From assembly GCA_947626715.1 (NCBI GenBank), contig CANQTG010000005.1, positions 1-53,674 of the forward strand: a DNA stretch of 53,674 bases. Direction: 5' to 3'. Under the pieces are notes generated by a model. The model saw nothing but the letters and a program-made list of their open reading frames with translations, did not search any database and was not told the origin of the DNA. How positions within the stretch are numbered: position 1 is the stretch's first letter; each line of letters starts with the position of its first letter. The DNA comes from an uncultured Lachnospiraceae bacterium (GTDB lineage Bacteria; Bacillota; Clostridia; Lachnospirales; Lachnospiraceae). Of the stretch, positions 34,371 through 42,921 are shown piece by piece. Position numbers and translations under genes: made by a program.

Positions 34371-35366
34371 CTATAGCACATCTGCAAAGTGGACCTTCAG
34401 GCGTTTAAAGATCAGCGCCCCGATCCCGAATATAACAGCCGTTATGATCCAGAAAAACATCGTGGAGTAAAAATCCTCCCAGAACCATGTCTTTTCCAGC
34501 AGCGCGCTCCGATAGCCGTTGACGATATAAAAGACCGGATTTAACTTAAATAACACTTGATATTTTTCTGGCACCATGCTCAGCCGCCAGAGGATCGGCG
34601 TCGCCCACATCCCTACCTGAAGAATGATCGCGATGATCTGCGTCAGATCCCGGAAAAAGATCACGATGGAACAGGTCGCATAGGAGATCCCGAGCACAAA
34701 GATAAACAGGCAGAAGCTGTAATAAAAGAGCTGGAGCGTGTAGAGATCCGGGAAATAACCGTGCCCCATGAACAAAAGGAGGGTAAAGAGCACAAAAAAG
34801 CCGTGGATAAACGTAGCCGCGATGATCTTGATGATCGGCAGGATACTGATCTTAAAGACGACCTTTTTTACCAGATAATGATATTCCAACAGGGCCGTCG
34901 TCCCGTTGCTCAGCGCCTCCGAAAAATAAAACCACGGCACGATGCCCGCCGTCAGCCACAGCACATAGGGAGCCTCCACGCCGTTTGCGAGCATTTCCGC
35001 CTTCGCGTTCAGCCCCTTCTCAAAGACGACCCAATATACCAGTATCGTCACCACCGGCTGGACAAAGGCCCACACCATGCCGAGATACGAGCCCGCGAAT
35101 CGCGTCTTGAAATCATTTTTTGCCAGCTTCCAGATCAGCGCCCTGTTTTGATAAAGCTCCGCTGGCAGGACCGTGATCCGGTCATAGAGAAGCGCATAGA
35201 GGATCACGCTGACGATCAGGATCGTACTCGCAATGCATTTCTTGACCGTCTCCTCCTGCGGATCGGCAAACGGATTCTCATGCAGCAAAATCACCAGCAG
35301 AGCGGCGAAGGCGAGCAGGGAGACGATCGCGATATTGGCCTTTTTGGATATTTTCGTTCTATTCAT
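34371..35366 (-). CDS. Polysaccharide ABC exporter permease (Wzm-like)
   Basis: This 331-residue ABC-2 membrane protein carries the family motif KNDFKTRFAGSYLGMVWAFVQPVV at about 80-103, a WFYFSEALSNG segment and a C-terminal LNPVFYIVNGYRSALL. It should form the membrane channel with the Wzt ATPase encoded next to it. It is about 60-70 residues longer than usual because of an N-terminal extension with two extra hydrophobic segments (about 10-28 and 44-62). The ATG overlaps the rfbC stop by 8 nt and follows an AAGGA. Teichoic-acid TagG is a close alternative; the Wzt C-terminal domain favours a capped polysaccharide. Confidence 0.92.
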   Translation of the reverse strand: MNRTKISKKANIAIVSLLAFAALLVILLHENPFADPQEETVKKCIASTILIVSVILYALLYDRITVLPAELYQNRALIWKLAKNDFKTRFAGSYLGMVWAFVQPVVTILVYWVVFEKGLNAKAEMLANGVEAPYVLWLTAGIVPWFYFSEALSNGTTALLEYHYLVKKVVFKISILPIIKIIAATFIHGFFVLFTLLLFMGHGYFPDLYTLQLFYYSFCLFIFVLGISYATCSIVIFFRDLTQIIAIILQVGMWATPILWRLSMVPEKYQVLFKLNPVFYIVNGYRSALLEKTWFWEDFYSTMFFWIITAVIFGIGALIFKRLKVHFADVL

Positions 35367-35928
35367 TCCGTTTTTTTCCTTCGGTATATGCCCGTATCCC
35401 CTGCCATACCTTATCCTTATCGGAGATCGTCAGCTCTACGCCCTCTTCCAACGGCCAGTCTATCCCGATCTCGGGGTCGTTCCAGATCAGGCCGCCCTCG
35501 TCGTTCGGATGATAGAAATCCGTACATTTATAGGCAAATTCCGCATAATCGGAAAGCACCAAAAACCCGTGCGCAAAATTTTTCGGAATAAAAAACTGCT
35601 TCTTATTCTCTTCCGAGAGCTCTACGCCGAACCATTTCCCGTACGTCTGAGAGCCTTCGCGCAGATCGACGGCCACATCGAACACCCTGCCCCGTATGAC
35701 CCGCACGAGCTTATCCTGCGGAAAATGGATCTGGAAATGCAGGCCCCGCAGCACGCCGCGTTTCGAGGCGGACTGATTATCCTGCACGAAGACCTGATCG
35801 ATACCGGCCTCTTTAAAATCACGATATTGATAGGTTTCCATGAAATAGCCCCGCTCGTCGCCGTACACCGCGGGCGTGATGATCTTCAGCCCTTCGATTC
35901 CGCATGTTTCTACCGTAATCTTTCCCAT
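35359..35928 (-). CDS. rfbC: dTDP-4-dehydrorhamnose 3,5-epimerase
   Basis: The start at 35928 has an AAAGGAG 8-9 nt upstream and gives 189 residues, the normal length. Motifs are GDERGYFMETYQYRDF, FVQDNQSASKRGVLRGLHFQ with the active-site His, VAVDLREGSQTYGKW and KNFAHGFLVLSD. It converts dTDP-4-keto-6-deoxyglucose to the L-lyxo form on the way to dTDP-L-rhamnose. rfbB and rfbA lie upstream in the same operon, but the final reductase gene rfbD is not in this window. Confidence 0.95.
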   Translation of the reverse strand: MGKITVETCGIEGLKIITPAVYGDERGYFMETYQYRDFKEAGIDQVFVQDNQSASKRGVLRGLHFQIHFPQDKLVRVIRGRVFDVAVDLREGSQTYGKWFGVELSEENKKQFFIPKNFAHGFLVLSDYAEFAYKCTDFYHPNDEGGLIWNDPEIGIDWPLEEGVELTISDKDKVWQGIRAYTEGKKRNE

Positions 35929-35941
35929 ATCTTCCGCTCCT

Positions 35942-37204
35942 TTATCCGTTCGCTCCAAAGCTGACGTCAAAATCCACTCTTCCCTCGATCCCGTCAATGG
36001 AACCGCCGGACGTATACTGCCACATTTCATATTTCCCCTCATACAGGGGCTGCTCCCTGTATTCGGCCAGCCAGATCACAGGATCCTCCAATCTGCTCAT
36101 ATCCAGCCTGTCATAGTACCAGTTTCTTGAGGCATAAATGCCCGCGCGGTATCCCGCGCTCTCGATCGTTTCACAGAACGCCCGGCAGACCTCTGTCCGC
36201 GTCTCCGTATCCAGCCCGTCCGCGCGCCCGTTTCCGCCCGCGCCCTCCGTATCGATAAAGATCGGATAATCCAACGCCTCCCCGTTGTTTAGGCACAGCA
36301 CCATGCTGGCCTCTTCCACCGCTTCCACCGCGCTCGTCGCCTGCGTAAAGAAATACAGCCCCACCTTTACGCCCGCCGCTCTGGCATTCTCCACGTTCTG
36401 ATAAAAGCGGGGGTCTTCTACCAGCGTTCCCGTTGTCGAGCCCCGGTATCCGCAGCGGATGATCGCAAATTCCACGCCCGCCGCCCTGACCTTTTCCCAG
36501 TCGATCTCCTGATTCCATTTCGAAACGTCGATCCCAAAGCTGCGGTTTTCCTCCGACTGCCAGATCCCCGTCATCTCGGTATCGTCCGCATCCGCTCTGG
36601 CCCCGTCCTCCTGCGTATCTTCCTTTTCCGCGTCGATCTCGTCTTCTGTTTTGATCAACAGGGAGATATCGTCGATCGGGATGTATTCCACCTTATCCTT
36701 TACATGGATATTGAGCGGGGTCGAAGGCACCTTATAATCTCCCGTCGGTTCCAGCGCGACCTCATATTCCCCCGGCGTCAGATCGCCGATATAGACGATA
36801 CCGTCCCGATCCAGATCCTTGTACGCTTCGCCGTTAAGGGTGATATACAGCTCCTCGCCCGTTACCAGCTCGCCCAAATCGTTTAAGATCTGCACCCGCA
36901 GATCCTTTTCCACCGAAGTCGCGAACAGGCTCAGCTTCTTTCCATAGTTTTCCATCCGCTTCTCATAGTCGGATTTATCCTCGTCAAAAAAGGTCTCGTC
37001 GCCCATCCACGCATAGTAATCTACCGCATCCTCCTGTGCCGTCTGCGTTTTCTTTCCCTTTCCGGGATCCGCCGGCTCTCCGGCCTGCGCATCCGCGCTC
37101 CTTCCCTGTCCCTGCCCGCGGTTGATCAGATATACGCCGCCCAAGATCAGGCCCATGATAAAAAGCGCGCAAAAAATCGCAAGCCCTCTGACTTTAGAGT
37201 CCAT
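35942..37204 (-). CDS. Membrane-anchored GH25 lysozyme-type muramidase (smaller paralogue)
   Basis: The 420-residue protein has one N-terminal membrane helix (about 7-27), so the bulk faces the wall. A conserved module at about 95-190 contains a DxDxDGI loop and [10 protein letters not shown]. The GH25 domain at about 225-420 contains the catalytic GIDVSKWN and FIDTEGAGG (DxE), plus [30 protein letters not shown] and [10 protein letters not shown]. It should cut the glycan strand of peptidoglycan at N-acetylmuramate, perhaps making room for wall polysaccharide (inference). It shares its module and catalytic domain with the protein at 39232-42249. It overlaps rfbA by 11 nt and precedes rfbC by 13 nt, so it belongs to the operon. 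Confidence 0.9.
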   Translation of the reverse strand: MDSKVRGLAIFCALFIMGLILGGVYLINRGQGQGRSADAQAGEPADPGKGKKTQTAQEDAVDYYAWMGDETFFDEDKSDYEKRMENYGKKLSLFATSVEKDLRVQILNDLGELVTGEELYITLNGEAYKDLDRDGIVYIGDLTPGEYEVALEPTGDYKVPSTPLNIHVKDKVEYIPIDDISLLIKTEDEIDAEKEDTQEDGARADADDTEMTGIWQSEENRSFGIDVSKWNQEIDWEKVRAAGVEFAIIRCGYRGSTTGTLVEDPRFYQNVENARAAGVKVGLYFFTQATSAVEAVEEASMVLCLNNGEALDYPIFIDTEGAGGNGRADGLDTETRTEVCRAFCETIESAGYRAGIYASRNWYYDRLDMSRLEDPVIWLAEYREQPLYEGKYEMWQYTSGGSIDGIEGRVDFDVSFGANG

Positions 37205-38063
37205 TCGCTACCTCTACCAGATATTTCCCATACGCCGTCTTCATTAACGGCCCGGCCAGCTCCAATAACTGCTCTTTGCTGATAAATCCCCGTTTAAACG
37301 CGATCTCTTCAATGCAGGAGATATACAGGCCCTGCCGTTTCTGCACCGCGGCCACAAAATCGGCCGCGTCTAACAGGGAGTCATGGCTGCCCGTATCCAG
37401 CCACGCAAAGCCGCGCCCCAGCGTCTCCACATGGAGCGTCCCCCGCCTTAGATATTCATTGTTGACGCTCGTGATCTCGATCTCTCCCCGCGCGGAGGGC
37501 TTTACCTCCGCCGCGATCCCGACTACGTCGTTATCATAAAAATACAGGCCCGGCACCGCATAATTGCTCTTGGGATGCTCCGGCTTTTCCTCTATGGAAA
37601 GCGCCCTGCCGCTTTCGTCAAATTCCACGACGCCGTACTCCCTCGGATCCCTCACGTAATAGCCAAAGATCGTCGCGCCCGTCTCCCGCTCCGCGGCCGT
37701 CCGCAGCACCTTCGAAAAGCTCTGCCCGTAAAAGATATTGTCTCCCAGCACCAGCGCCACGTTATCTTTTCCGATAAACTCCTTCCCGATGATAAAAGCG
37801 TCCGCAAGGCCCCTCGGATATGTCTGCACCGCATATTCCATACGCAGGCCGAGCTGGGAGCCGCTTCCCAGCAGCTCTTGAAACGCCCCGATATCCCGCG
37901 GCGTCGAGATGATCAGGATATCCCGTATCCCCGCCAGCATAAGGGTAGAAAGCGGATAATAGATCATCGGCTTGTCATAAACGGGCATGATCTGCTTAGA
38001 GATCGCCTTTGTAAGCGGATACAGCCGCGTCCCCGAGCCGCCCGCTAAAATGATACCCTTCAT
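37194..38063 (-). CDS. rfbA: Glucose-1-phosphate thymidylyltransferase
   Basis: The start at 38063 has GGAGG 7 nt upstream, giving 289 residues. The nucleotide-binding loop [14 protein letters not shown], the [20 protein letters not shown] segment, VLGDNIFYG and [15 protein letters not shown] are standard for RmlA. It makes dTDP-glucose, the first step of dTDP-deoxysugar synthesis. It lies 66 nt after rfbB, with a stem-loop filling that gap. Confidence 0.96.
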   Translation of the reverse strand: MKGIILAGGSGTRLYPLTKAISKQIMPVYDKPMIYYPLSTLMLAGIRDILIISTPRDIGAFQELLGSGSQLGLRMEYAVQTYPRGLADAFIIGKEFIGKDNVALVLGDNIFYGQSFSKVLRTAAERETGATIFGYYVRDPREYGVVEFDESGRALSIEEKPEHPKSNYAVPGLYFYDNDVVGIAAEVKPSARGEIEITSVNNEYLRRGTLHVETLGRGFAWLDTGSHDSLLDAADFVAAVQKRQGLYISCIEEIAFKRGFISKEQLLELAGPLMKTAYGKYLVEVANGL

Positions 38064-38081
38064 ATCATTTCCTCCCAACGC

Positions 38082-38129
38082 GCAGAAAGAAGGCTTATTG
38101 TTTTCACCATAACCCTTCTTTTTGTCTGC
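38082..38129 (-). promoter_or_regulatory. Stem-loop filling the rfbB-rfbA intergenic space
   Basis: On the minus strand GCAGA pairs with TCTGC (5 bp). Inside, AAGAAGG pairs with CCTTCTT and, after one mismatch, TTAT pairs with ATAA. The stem begins immediately after the rfbB stop and ends just before the rfbA RBS. It may stabilise the mRNA end or lower read-through; no long T run follows. Confidence 0.4.
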
Positions 38130-39212
38130 TTATTTCACATGATACATCTCGTTATAATACTTCTGATATTCCCCGCTCGTCACATTTTTCATCCAGTCCC
38201 CATGTTCAAAATACCACTGGATCGTCAGGCGTATCCCATCTCGGAACATGGTCTCCGGCTCCCAGCCCACCTCCGCGCGGATCTTATCGGGCGCGATCGC
38301 ATAGCGCCTGTCATGCCCCTTTCGGTCCTCCACGTACGTGATCAGCTCCTTTGTCACGAGCGCCCTGCGCGGATCGTCTTCCGCCAGCATTTCCTGAAGC
38401 GTCTCTATGATCGTATTGACGATCTCGATATTCTGCTTTTCGTTATGGCCTCCCACATTGTAGGTCTCAAACAGCCGTCCCTTTTCCTGCACCATATCGA
38501 TGGCCTTCGCATGATCCTCCACATACAGCCAGTCGCGCACGTTTCTGCCGTCGCCGTATACCGGGAGCTTTTTGCCCTGCAGGGCATTGTTGATGATCAG
38601 CGGGATCAGCTTTTCCGGGAACTGGTAAGGCCCGTAATTATTGGAACAGTTCGTGATATTGGCGGGAAATTTATAGGTATCCATATACGCCTTTACCAGC
38701 ATGTCCGAGGAAGCCTTGCTCGCGGAATAGGGACTGTGCGGCGCATACGGCGTCGTCTCGTAAAAATATCCGCCGTCCTCTTCCAAAGAGCCGTAGACCT
38801 CGTCGGTGGAGACATGGAGGAACTTTTTATCCTCCTGAAAGCCGCCGCCTTCCAGCTCCCATGCGGCCTTTGCGCAGTTTAACATCACCGCCGTCCCCAG
38901 CACGTTGGTCCGCACGAAGATCTCCGGGTCCTTAATGCTCCGATCCACATGGCTCTCCGCCGCGAAATGCACCACCCTGTCGATATCGTTCTGCGCAAAA
39001 ACAGCCGAGATCGCTTCCTTATCGCAGATATCCGCCTTGATAAAGGTGTAATTCTCCCTCTTTTCCACATCCTTTAGGTTTTCGGGGTTGCCCGCATAGG
39101 TCAGGGCATCCACATTGATAATGCGGATGCTGTCCCCGTATTTTCGAAACATATAATGAATATAATTGGAACCGATAAAACCGCAGCCCCCCGTTACCAG
39201 ATAAGTCCTCAT
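38130..39212 (-). CDS. rfbB: dTDP-glucose 4,6-dehydratase
   Basis: This 360-residue short-chain dehydrogenase-type enzyme has the NAD-binding TGGCGFIGSNYIHYM at the N-terminus, AAESHVDRSIKDPE, HVSTDEVYGSL, the catalytic YSASKASSDML and RVVHFAAES. It forms dTDP-4-keto-6-deoxyglucose from dTDP-glucose. The AAAGGA RBS is well placed and the gene starts 19 nt after the large GH25 gene. Confidence 0.96.
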   Translation of the reverse strand: MRTYLVTGGCGFIGSNYIHYMFRKYGDSIRIINVDALTYAGNPENLKDVEKRENYTFIKADICDKEAISAVFAQNDIDRVVHFAAESHVDRSIKDPEIFVRTNVLGTAVMLNCAKAAWELEGGGFQEDKKFLHVSTDEVYGSLEEDGGYFYETTPYAPHSPYSASKASSDMLVKAYMDTYKFPANITNCSNNYGPYQFPEKLIPLIINNALQGKKLPVYGDGRNVRDWLYVEDHAKAIDMVQEKGRLFETYNVGGHNEKQNIEIVNTIIETLQEMLAEDDPRRALVTKELITYVEDRKGHDRRYAIAPDKIRAEVGWEPETMFRDGIRLTIQWYFEHGDWMKNVTSGEYQKYYNEMYHVK

Positions 39213-39231
39213 CGTTTTTCCTTTCTTTGCT

Positions 39232-42200
39232 TTAATATCCCAGATAGCTGAGATTCAGATCCGTATATCCGCTGATCCCGTTTATCTTCCCTTTGGAGGT
39301 ATACTGCCACAGATCATGGCGCGTCGCCTTATAGGTGGGCGCGGCCGCGTACTGCGCCAGCCACAGCCGGTAGCCGCTTAAGGAAGCGGTGTTCATCTTG
39401 CTCTCAAACCATGTCTTATTGGCATAGACCCCGGCTATATAGCCGCCGTTCTGAATCGTCTTGCAAAAGGCGTTCACAGCCGCGGTCCTCGACGCCTTGT
39501 CTAACCCGTCCGCACGCCCGCCGCTGGATTCCACGTCTAAAAAGATCGGGTACGTCAGCTTATGCCCCTTTACCAGCTCCAGCGCCATCGACGCCTCCTC
39601 TACGGCTTCCACCTCGTTCACGGCCTGCGTAAAGAAGTATACGCCCACCTTGAGCCCAGCCGCCGACGCTCCCTGAATATTGGATTTAAAATTCGGATCT
39701 TGGATCAGCGCGCCTGTAGAAGATCCCCGGTATCCACAGCGGATGATCGCATAATTAACGCCCGCATTCTTCACGGCCGTCCAGTCGATCCTTCCGTTCC
39801 ACTTGGATACGTCAATTCCCATTATACCCGAACTGGAATTTGTTATCAATGCCCCGTCGCTTCCAAAATCATATTTTGCGCCCTGTATGATCTGCTCGCC
39901 CGTCACAGCCTTCCCGTTTTTGTCGTAAAAATACGTCCTGCCGTCTATCGTCTGCCAGCCGGTATAGCGGTATTCGAGGTTTTCCAGTTTTTTATAGAAT
40001 CGCTCGGCGGTATAGTAATCGGCCAAGACCGCTTCCACATATTCGTCCTTTTTATTCTTGATATATAACTGGTTCCCGTCCTCGTCCTTTAATTTCGTCG
40101 AGGTGTCTTTTTTCGGATTCAAAACGACGACCGCCTTGCAGGAAGCGGACGCGCTCTGTCCCGACGCATCCCTTGCCGTGACCGTGATCAGCGCCTCGCC
40201 CGGCGCTTTCCCCGTCACCTTGACCGCCGTATCGCTTCCCTCCACTGCCGCGATATCCTTTTTGTCTACGGCATAGCTGTAGCTTACCGCGCCGGACGCA
40301 TCCGAAACGGACGCTTTCAGCTCCTTCGTATCCTCCGTATAGAGCTTTACGCTTTCCGCATCGAGCTTTAAGAGCAGGGAGCCCGACTTTGCGACCGTCA
40401 CCCGGCAGGAAGCGGATACGCCGCCGTCCTCTAACGAGACGGCTGTGATCAGCGCCGATCCTTCCGAAACCGCCGTCACTTTGCCGGAATCGTTCACCGT
40501 GGCGACCGACGTCTGATCGCTTTTCCAGCTCACGCCGCCTTTGGAAGCCTTTGCCGTGAGATTTGCCGTCTCCCCCGCCTTCAGCGTCAGCTCCGATTTA
40601 TCCAATGTCAGCGTAACGGGCGCGTTTTTCACACGGATCACGCAGCTTGCCTTCATATCTTTATTTTTGACCGACACCGCCGTGATCGTCGCGCTTCCCT
40701 CTCCCGCGCCCGTCACCTTCCCGGAGCCATCCACCGTTACGGCCGAGGAATCGCTGCTCCACGTTACGGCCTTGTCCCCGTCGGAGAGATTTTCCCCCTC
40801 TACCTTCGCCGTCAGCGTCAAAGAGCCTCCGACCGTCAGATCGCCAGCGCCCGAGATACTGACCTTTGTTACCCTTGCCGCAGGCGGCTCCGGCTTCGGT
40901 TCCTGACTGCCGCCCGACGAAGCGCCGCCATCCGGCGTTTTGCCGGAGTCTGCCGGATCCGTGCCCGTGCCCTTGTCCTCCTCCGACCCGCCGTCCTTCT
41001 CACTGTCCTTTTCCTCCGCCTCGTCGTCTATCTCATCGCCGTCCGCCTCGTCTTCGTCCCGACTTTCCTCTCCCTGAGCCTTTTCCTGCCCGTCCGGCGT
41101 TTCCCATGTCATCTCCTGCGTCATCGCCGTAAAACGGCTTCTGGCCGACGCTAACTGCGCGGGATCGGGGATATCGTCCTTATCGACCTCTTCGTATTCG
41201 TTCCCTTCGCTTCCGTCGCTGCCGACCGGCGTCTTGGTGGATTCGACCCATTCTACCGTATCGGTCAGGGCCGGAGAAGTCTCGGCCTCCTGCACGGCGG
41301 TATCCTCCGCCGCCACATTGACCTCCGCCTCCGTCTTGATCTCGTCGGCCACCTCGATCTTTTTATATTCGATCCGATCCTTGACGGTCACGCTGACCGG
41401 CTTGAGCGAAAATTTATAAGCTTTCAGCTCTTCCGTCTCCTTGAGCGCGACCTCATATTCGCCCGGCGTCAGCTCCTTTTTGTAGATGATCCCGTCCTTA
41501 TCGTCGTCCTCGTAAGCCGCAGTCCGGCCATCCGGCCCTTTTACCTCCGCCTGAAACGCGATACCCGATATCAGTCGGCCGTCCGCCCTGTTCATAAATT
41601 TAATCTTCAGATCCCGCTGGACGGAGGTCAGGTTCAGCACCACTTCGTCCTCCGCCTCTGTTTCTTCCTCCTCGTTTTCCTCTTCTTCCTCCGGCTCCGG
41701 TTCCTCTTCCAAGATCTGCGCGTTCCTTGCCGCTACCTCCGCATCGGTAACGGCGATCAGCCCGCTCTCTCCCACGAGACTGACCTCGCCCAGCTCTTCT
41801 CCCAGATCCGCAAAGGCCGCCAGCTGATCGTCCTCGTTTTTGGCCGATACATAGATACAGCCCGTGATAACCGCCATAACGAGCACGAGCACGCCCGTCG
41901 ATATCACGATACGGTCGCCGGTGCTCATCTCCGCTGCGCTCTCGCGAAGGCCGTCCCAAAAGGAAAGCAGGGCGCTTTCCTTCTTCTGTTTTCTTCTTTT
42001 ATCCTTTCTATATATAGGAGCCTTGTCCGCGGATTTTTTATCCGTACCTTTTTTTTCGGATCGCTTTTTCTCAGAAGCCTTCTTTTTTTCGGCGCTTTTT
42101 CCGCCCTTTTCCTCCTTTGAGTCCTTCTTTCCTCCCCCGTCTTTCTTTCCTTCCCCGCTCTTCTTTTTCCCCTTTTTGACCTTCTTCTCTAATACGATCC

Positions 42201-42249
42201 GATCCAGATCGTTTAAAAAATTAAAGGTATCGTCCAGATTCTTTTTCAT
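39232..42249 (-). CDS. Large membrane-anchored GH25 lysozyme-type muramidase with Ig-like domains
   Basis: The 1005-residue protein starts with a very Lys/Glu-rich cytoplasmic head (about 15-95). One membrane helix (about 115-134, VISTGVLVLVMAVITGCIYV) follows, then an acidic stretch and the module shared with the paralogue ([17 protein letters not shown], about 205-300). A long acidic Pro/Ser/Thr spacer (about 330-475) and three bacterial Ig-like (Big_2) domains (about 475-725) come next. A YTGWQTIDGRTYFYDKNGK cell-wall-binding-like repeat precedes the GH25 domain ([21 protein letters not shown]). It should hydrolyse peptidoglycan while held to the membrane by a long stalk. It is the first gene of the polysaccharide operon; the RBS is AAGGAG. 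Confidence 0.9.
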   Translation of the reverse strand: MKKNLDDTFNFLNDLDRIVLEKKVKKGKKKSGEGKKDGGGKKDSKEEKGGKSAEKKKASEKKRSEKKGTDKKSADKAPIYRKDKRRKQKKESALLSFWDGLRESAAEMSTGDRIVISTGVLVLVMAVITGCIYVSAKNEDDQLAAFADLGEELGEVSLVGESGLIAVTDAEVAARNAQILEEEPEPEEEEENEEEETEAEDEVVLNLTSVQRDLKIKFMNRADGRLISGIAFQAEVKGPDGRTAAYEDDDKDGIIYKKELTPGEYEVALKETEELKAYKFSLKPVSVTVKDRIEYKKIEVADEIKTEAEVNVAAEDTAVQEAETSPALTDTVEWVESTKTPVGSDGSEGNEYEEVDKDDIPDPAQLASARSRFTAMTQEMTWETPDGQEKAQGEESRDEDEADGDEIDDEAEEKDSEKDGGSEEDKGTGTDPADSGKTPDGGASSGGSQEPKPEPPAARVTKVSISGAGDLTVGGSLTLTAKVEGENLSDGDKAVTWSSDSSAVTVDGSGKVTGAGEGSATITAVSVKNKDMKASCVIRVKNAPVTLTLDKSELTLKAGETANLTAKASKGGVSWKSDQTSVATVNDSGKVTAVSEGSALITAVSLEDGGVSASCRVTVAKSGSLLLKLDAESVKLYTEDTKELKASVSDASGAVSYSYAVDKKDIAAVEGSDTAVKVTGKAPGEALITVTARDASGQSASASCKAVVVLNPKKDTSTKLKDEDGNQLYIKNKKDEYVEAVLADYYTAERFYKKLENLEYRYTGWQTIDGRTYFYDKNGKAVTGEQIIQGAKYDFGSDGALITNSSSGIMGIDVSKWNGRIDWTAVKNAGVNYAIIRCGYRGSSTGALIQDPNFKSNIQGASAAGLKVGVYFFTQAVNEVEAVEEASMALELVKGHKLTYPIFLDVESSGGRADGLDKASRTAAVNAFCKTIQNGGYIAGVYANKTWFESKMNTASLSGYRLWLAQYAAAPTYKATRHDLWQYTSKGKINGISGYTDLNLSYLGY

Positions 42250-42317
42250 GCAGAACGCTCCTTGCGCCTTTCGGCGGTTGTATTATGTAAACCCGTTATT
42301 TCCACGCAATTTTGCAT

Positions 42318-42346
42318 ATTATATCACTCGGACGGCGATACTTCAA
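42318..42346 (-). promoter_or_regulatory. Promoter of the long polysaccharide operon
   Basis: On the minus strand TTGAAG (42341-42346) and a perfect TATAAT (42318-42323) are 17 nt apart. The leader of about 60 nt contains a CGCC-GAAA-GGCG tetraloop hairpin just before the AAGGAG of the large GH25 gene. No other clear promoter was seen down to 20.8 kb, so this may drive the whole operon. Confidence 0.7.
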
Positions 42347-42421
42347 GAAAAACCGCCGTTTTTTGGCAAATTTCCGCCCGCGGGCCCCGCTTTTTGTCGA
42401 CGGATTTCCCCCTGCGGGGCA

Positions 42422-42451
42422 TTGACGAAACGACTCATAAAATGGCAGAAT
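42422..42451 (+). promoter_or_regulatory. Possible promoter for the structured leader and zinc-ribbon gene
   Basis: TTGACG (42422-42427) is followed after 18 nt by CAGAAT (42446-42451). Transcription from here would start near 42458, directly before the first leader hairpin. The -10 box is a modest match. Confidence 0.4.
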
Positions 42452-42457
42452 AAATAA

Positions 42458-42655
42458 CAGGGTATTGAAGACTCGCCCACGAGTCTTGGCGCGGGATTCG
42501 GGTCTGCTTTCGCAGACATCTTCCGATCCGAATCTCTGCGCATCTCTCGCGGAGCGTATAGCAAATGGGGAATGGAATCCCGCTGCCGACGCAGATTTGT
42601 TACTCACCGCCTATCGAGGCGGGGTCATTCCCCATTTGCTATAAATAGGAGGGAG
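42458..42655 (+). ncRNA. Highly structured leader RNA candidate (several hairpins and an 18-bp inverted repeat)
   Basis: Hairpin 1 is a perfect 8-bp stem (42468-42487, AAGACTCG/CGAGTCTT with a 4-nt loop). Hairpin 2 has the stem GTCTGC/GCAGAC (42502-42517) inside GATTCGG/CCGAATC (42495-42534). A short third stem lies near 42534-42555. A perfect 18-bp inverted repeat, TATAGCAAATGGGGAATG (42557-42574) with its complement at 42626-42643, encloses a CCGCCT/AGGCGG hairpin (42608-42623). The RBS of the zinc-ribbon gene follows within 2 nt. It could be a cis-regulatory RNA of a class I do not recognise, or a small inverted-repeat element; the sequence alone does not decide. Confidence 0.5.
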
Positions 42656-42660
42656 CCGCC

Positions 42661-42921
42661 ATGATGTATATGCACTACTGCAAAAATTGCGACCATTTCC
42701 ATATGCTCAACGGTCATAAACACAGCTGTCCCGGCTGCGGCGGGGCCCTTTTCGAGCTCTCCATCAGCTTTCTGGATTTTACCCAAATGGACGCAGACGA
42801 GAGGGAACGCTATCAAAAGCGCTGTCGGGAACAGGCAGAAAGGCAGGAGGCGTCTCCTAGCTGTAAAAAACAAGCATACCGGCCAGAATGCACAGCGTCC
42901 CCGCCGCTTTTCCTGCCGTGA
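42661..42921 (+). CDS. Small zinc-ribbon protein, unknown function
   Basis: The 86-residue protein begins MMYMHYCKNCDHFHML and has two CxxC pairs (CKNC at 7-10, CPGC at 23-26) that should bind one zinc ion, followed by FELSISFLDFTQMDADERER. A strong AGGAGG stands 8 nt before the first ATG. The last ~25 residues overlap the convergent transporter gene by 65 nt and look unlike a conserved protein end, so the functional part is probably residues 1-60. Its role is unknown. It is preceded by the structured leader at 42458-42655. Confidence 0.7.
   Translation: MMYMHYCKNCDHFHMLNGHKHSCPGCGGALFELSISFLDFTQMDADERERYQKRCREQAERQEASPSCKKQAYRPECTASPPLFLP

Noticed and set aside
34557-35591. 344-residue plus-strand open frame antisense to wzm and rfbC
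   Set aside because: His/Arg/Asp-rich translation without recognisable domains, covering two certain genes on the other strand.
42347-42421. GC-rich stretch between the two divergent promoters as an operator
   Set aside because: Only short chance inverted repeats are visible; nothing is strong enough to claim a binding site.
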